In this document: piece after piece, positions 62,353-64,000 of the stretch
How the letters are laid out: each line of letters begins with the position of its first letter
Numbering within the stretch: the first letter of the stretch is position 1
NCBI GenBank assembly: GCA_003168265.1
Contig: PMSV01000011.1
Coordinates: forward strand, 70,420-134,419
Direction of reading: 5' to 3'
From: Chitinophagaceae bacterium
GTDB lineage: Bacteria; Bacteroidota; Bacteroidia; Chitinophagales; Chitinophagaceae
Length of the DNA stretch: 64,000 bases
Notes under the pieces: generated by a model
Told to the model about the DNA's origin: nothing
Seen by the model: the letters and a program-made list of their open reading frames with translations, nothing else
Databases searched by the model: none
Program-made: the position numbers and the translations under genes

Positions 62353-64000
62353 ATGAGAAAATATTTTGCCCTCCTGTTAGCCATCCTTTTTATTGCCGTA
62401 TCTGGCCGGGCCCAGAAGAAACCGCTGGACCATTCGGTCTATGACTCCTGGCAAAGCATCGGCGAAAAATGGATCAGCCATAATGGGAATTGGGTGGTCT
62501 ATACCGTGAATCCGCAGGAGGGAGACGGCGTCCTGGTGATACAGCGTTCTGATGGCTCTTACAGGAAGGAAATCCAAAGAGGTTATATGGCAACTATTTC
62601 TGAGGACGATGCTTTTGTGGTCTTTAAGATAAGGCCTCTATTCAAAGAAACCCGGGATGCCAAAATCAAAAAGAAGAAACCGGAAGAAATGCCAAAAGAC
62701 TCCCTCGGAATTTTAGAATTTGGGAAGGATTCTGTTATCCTGATTCCCGGGGTGAAAAACTATAAAATGCCCGAAAAAGCGGAGGGGTGGTTAGCATGGC
62801 TCCATGAAAAGGGATTTCCGGTCCCGGCCAAAACCCAACCGGATTCGATCAGCAGATTGCAGTCACTCACTCATATGGCGGACAGCCTTTCTCATTTGGC
62901 GGATAGCCTGAAAAACAAGGTAGCTGAAGCGGAGGCAAGGGGCCTCAAAGTGCTGCAGTCTCCCAAGAAAGAAGGCAAAAAGAACGCCGACGATGCCGTG
63001 GAGGAAGGAACAGAACTGGTACTGCGCAACCTTCACAGCGGCGAACAGAAATGCTATTTATTATCCAGCGATTTCCTGTTCAGTAAAAAAGGGAACAGAT
63101 TTGCATTGGCGACCACCAAAAAAAATGGGGACAGCCTTTCTAAAAATTATATGCTCCTGCTGAGTCTTCCGGATCTGAAGACAGATACCATTCTGACCAA
63201 TTTTAACGAAGAGAAGAATATTACTTTCGACGAAGAAGGGAATCAATTGGCATTTGTTGCAGAAAGGGATAGCGCCAAAAAGGCCTTGCGCAAATTTTTC
63301 AAGCTATATTATTACCGCAGTGGCCAGGACAGCGCCAGCATGAAGGTGGATGCAAATTCCGGTGGACTATGCAAGGGGGAAACAGTGAGCGAGAATTATG
63401 CTTTGCAGTTCAGTAAGGACGGAAGCAGACTCTTTTTAGGAGTTGCGCCTATCAGGCCCATTAAGGATACTACGGTACCCGATTTTGAAAAAGCAGGGGT
63501 CGATATCTGGAATTACCAGGATGATAACCTGCAGCCGGTCCAGTTGAAGAACCTGGAAAGGGATCTGAAAAAGAGTTATCTGGCAATCTGGGAACCTGGT
63601 AAAAACGGATTGTTGAGCCTGGGTAATGAAAAATTCCCCTATTTCGATATTACGATGGAGGGAAATGGCGAAACATTCTATACCAGTACTGATTCCGGTA
63701 AACGGGTTGAATTGCAGTGGCAGGGTTATACTCTAAAAGATGTTTATGCCGTCAATAGTCATACAGGCGAAAAGAAACTGATCATCCGTGATCTCAAGGG
63801 ATATTACGATCCTTCCTATACCGGGAAGTGGTTGCTATTATATGATAGCCGAAAGAAAAACTATTCCATCTATAATAGCCAAAGCGGGCAATTAAAACCT
63901 GTGGCTTCCGATATCCGATTCCCCCTTTATGATGAGGAAAATGATGTGCCTGATGATCCTGGTTCCTATGGAATAGCCGGGTGGACCGAGGGCGATAAAT
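62353..64000 (+). CDS. S9 family prolyl-oligopeptidase-like protein, N-terminal part (runs off window)
   Basis: Opens with ATG 62347 or 62353 (MRKYFALLLAILFIAVSGRAQ, a signal peptide) and stays open to the window end. The body is a beta-propeller of DPP-IV/acylaminoacyl-peptidase type: SYDSWQSIGEKWISHNGNWVVYTV-like opening, KNITFDEEGNQLAFVAERD, LQFSKDGSRLFLGVAP and KWLLLYDSRKKNYSIYN. A charged helical insert (about residues 160-210, with repeated ADSL) interrupts the propeller. The Ser-Asp-His catalytic domain lies beyond the window, so peptidase activity cannot be checked. Confidence 0.82.
   Translation, partial: MRKYFALLLAILFIAVSGRAQKKPLDHSVYDSWQSIGEKWISHNGNWVVYTVNPQEGDGVLVIQRSDGSYRKEIQRGYMATISEDDAFVVFKIRPLFKETRDAKIKKKKPEEMPKDSLGILEFGKDSVILIPGVKNYKMPEKAEGWLAWLHEKGFPVPAKTQPDSISRLQSLTHMADSLSHLADSLKNKVAEAEARGLKVLQSPKKEGKKNADDAVEEGTELVLRNLHSGEQKCYLLSSDFLFSKKGNRFALATTKKNGDSLSKNYMLLLSLPDLKTDTILTNFNEEKNITFDEEGNQLAFVAERDSAKKALRKFFKLYYYRSGQDSASMKVDANSGGLCKGETVSENYALQFSKDGSRLFLGVAPIRPIKDTTVPDFEKAGVDIWNYQDDNLQPVQLKNLERDLKKSYLAIWEPGKNGLLSLGNEKFPYFDITMEGNGETFYTSTDSGKRVELQWQGYTLKDVYAVNSHTGEKKLIIRDLKGYYDPSYTGKWLLLYDSRKKNYSIYNSQSGQLKPVASDIRFPLYDEENDVPDDPGSYGIAGWTEGDK

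Overview
The window is chromosomal DNA from a member of the Bacteroidota, most likely the family Chitinophagaceae. The evidence is indirect but consistent: a lipoprotein-type TamA (TamL) next to TamB, several outer-membrane beta-barrel proteins, MacB-type permeases of about 800 residues, YceI proteins, an NtrC-rich regulatory repertoire, almost no Shine-Dalgarno sequences, and moderate GC. I see no insertion sequence, phage gene, CRISPR array or rRNA. One tRNA gene (Pro, UGG) is present.

Layout. (1) 1-5.4 kb: the N-terminal part of a poly-HAMP signalling protein (cut by the window edge), a divergent single-domain response regulator, a Ku DNA-end-binding protein, a decayed histidine-kinase remnant, a MidA/NDUFAF7-type methyltransferase and a small membrane protein. 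(2) 5.5-13.5 kb: transketolase, PEBP-like, SnoaL-like and DUF6496-like small proteins, a divergent NRAMP-family transporter, a YihY/BrkB membrane protein, YceI and a FAD monooxygenase. (3) 13.5-24.6 kb: the tamL-tamB outer-membrane assembly pair, a His-rich small protein, topoisomerase IB, CsbD, an outer-membrane porin and tRNA-Pro. Ku, topoisomerase IB, CsbD, DUF6496 and the His-rich protein give 2-24 kb a DNA-protection/stress flavour. (4) 24.7-37.7 kb: a Nudix-fold regulator with a destroyed catalytic box, then a rewired Kdp potassium-uptake locus. It holds an NtrC-type regulator, porin, acyl carrier protein, three consecutive tiny membrane ORFs (one is KdpF), kdpA, kdpB, kdpC, a kinase-less KdpD, a separate histidine kinase and an outer-membrane protein. 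(5) 37.7-42.4 kb: a three-gene operon made of a gamma-glutamyl-amine synthetase (glutamine synthetase family), an iron-type alcohol dehydrogenase, and a natural fusion of a PuuD-type gamma-glutamyl hydrolase with an aldehyde dehydrogenase. (6) 42.5-45.4 kb: small enzymes (YCII, isocitrate lyase/PEP mutase family, SRPBCC, DinB-like, GNAT). (7) 45.4-53.2 kb: an NtrB/NtrC-like two-component pair divergent from a HlyD-ABC-permease export operon. (8) 53.4-64 kb: YceI, MscS-type channel, SRPBCC, lactonase, a secreted hypothetical protein, adenosylhomocysteinase, Lrp regulator, Nudix hydrolase, DapF, and the start of an S9 peptidase.

The two most interesting systems are the following. First, the Kdp locus. 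The usual KdpD/KdpE pair seems to be replaced by a split sensor plus a sigma-54 enhancer-binding protein. A repeated CATTTTG...CAAAATG element lies upstream of both the porin and the kdp operon, where an enhancer for that regulator would be expected, with a good -24/-12 promoter in front of the porin. Second, the gamma-glutamylation operon. Its chemistry fits an amino alcohol such as ethanolamine better than putrescine: an alcohol dehydrogenase stands where PuuB would be, and the last two steps are fused into one polypeptide.
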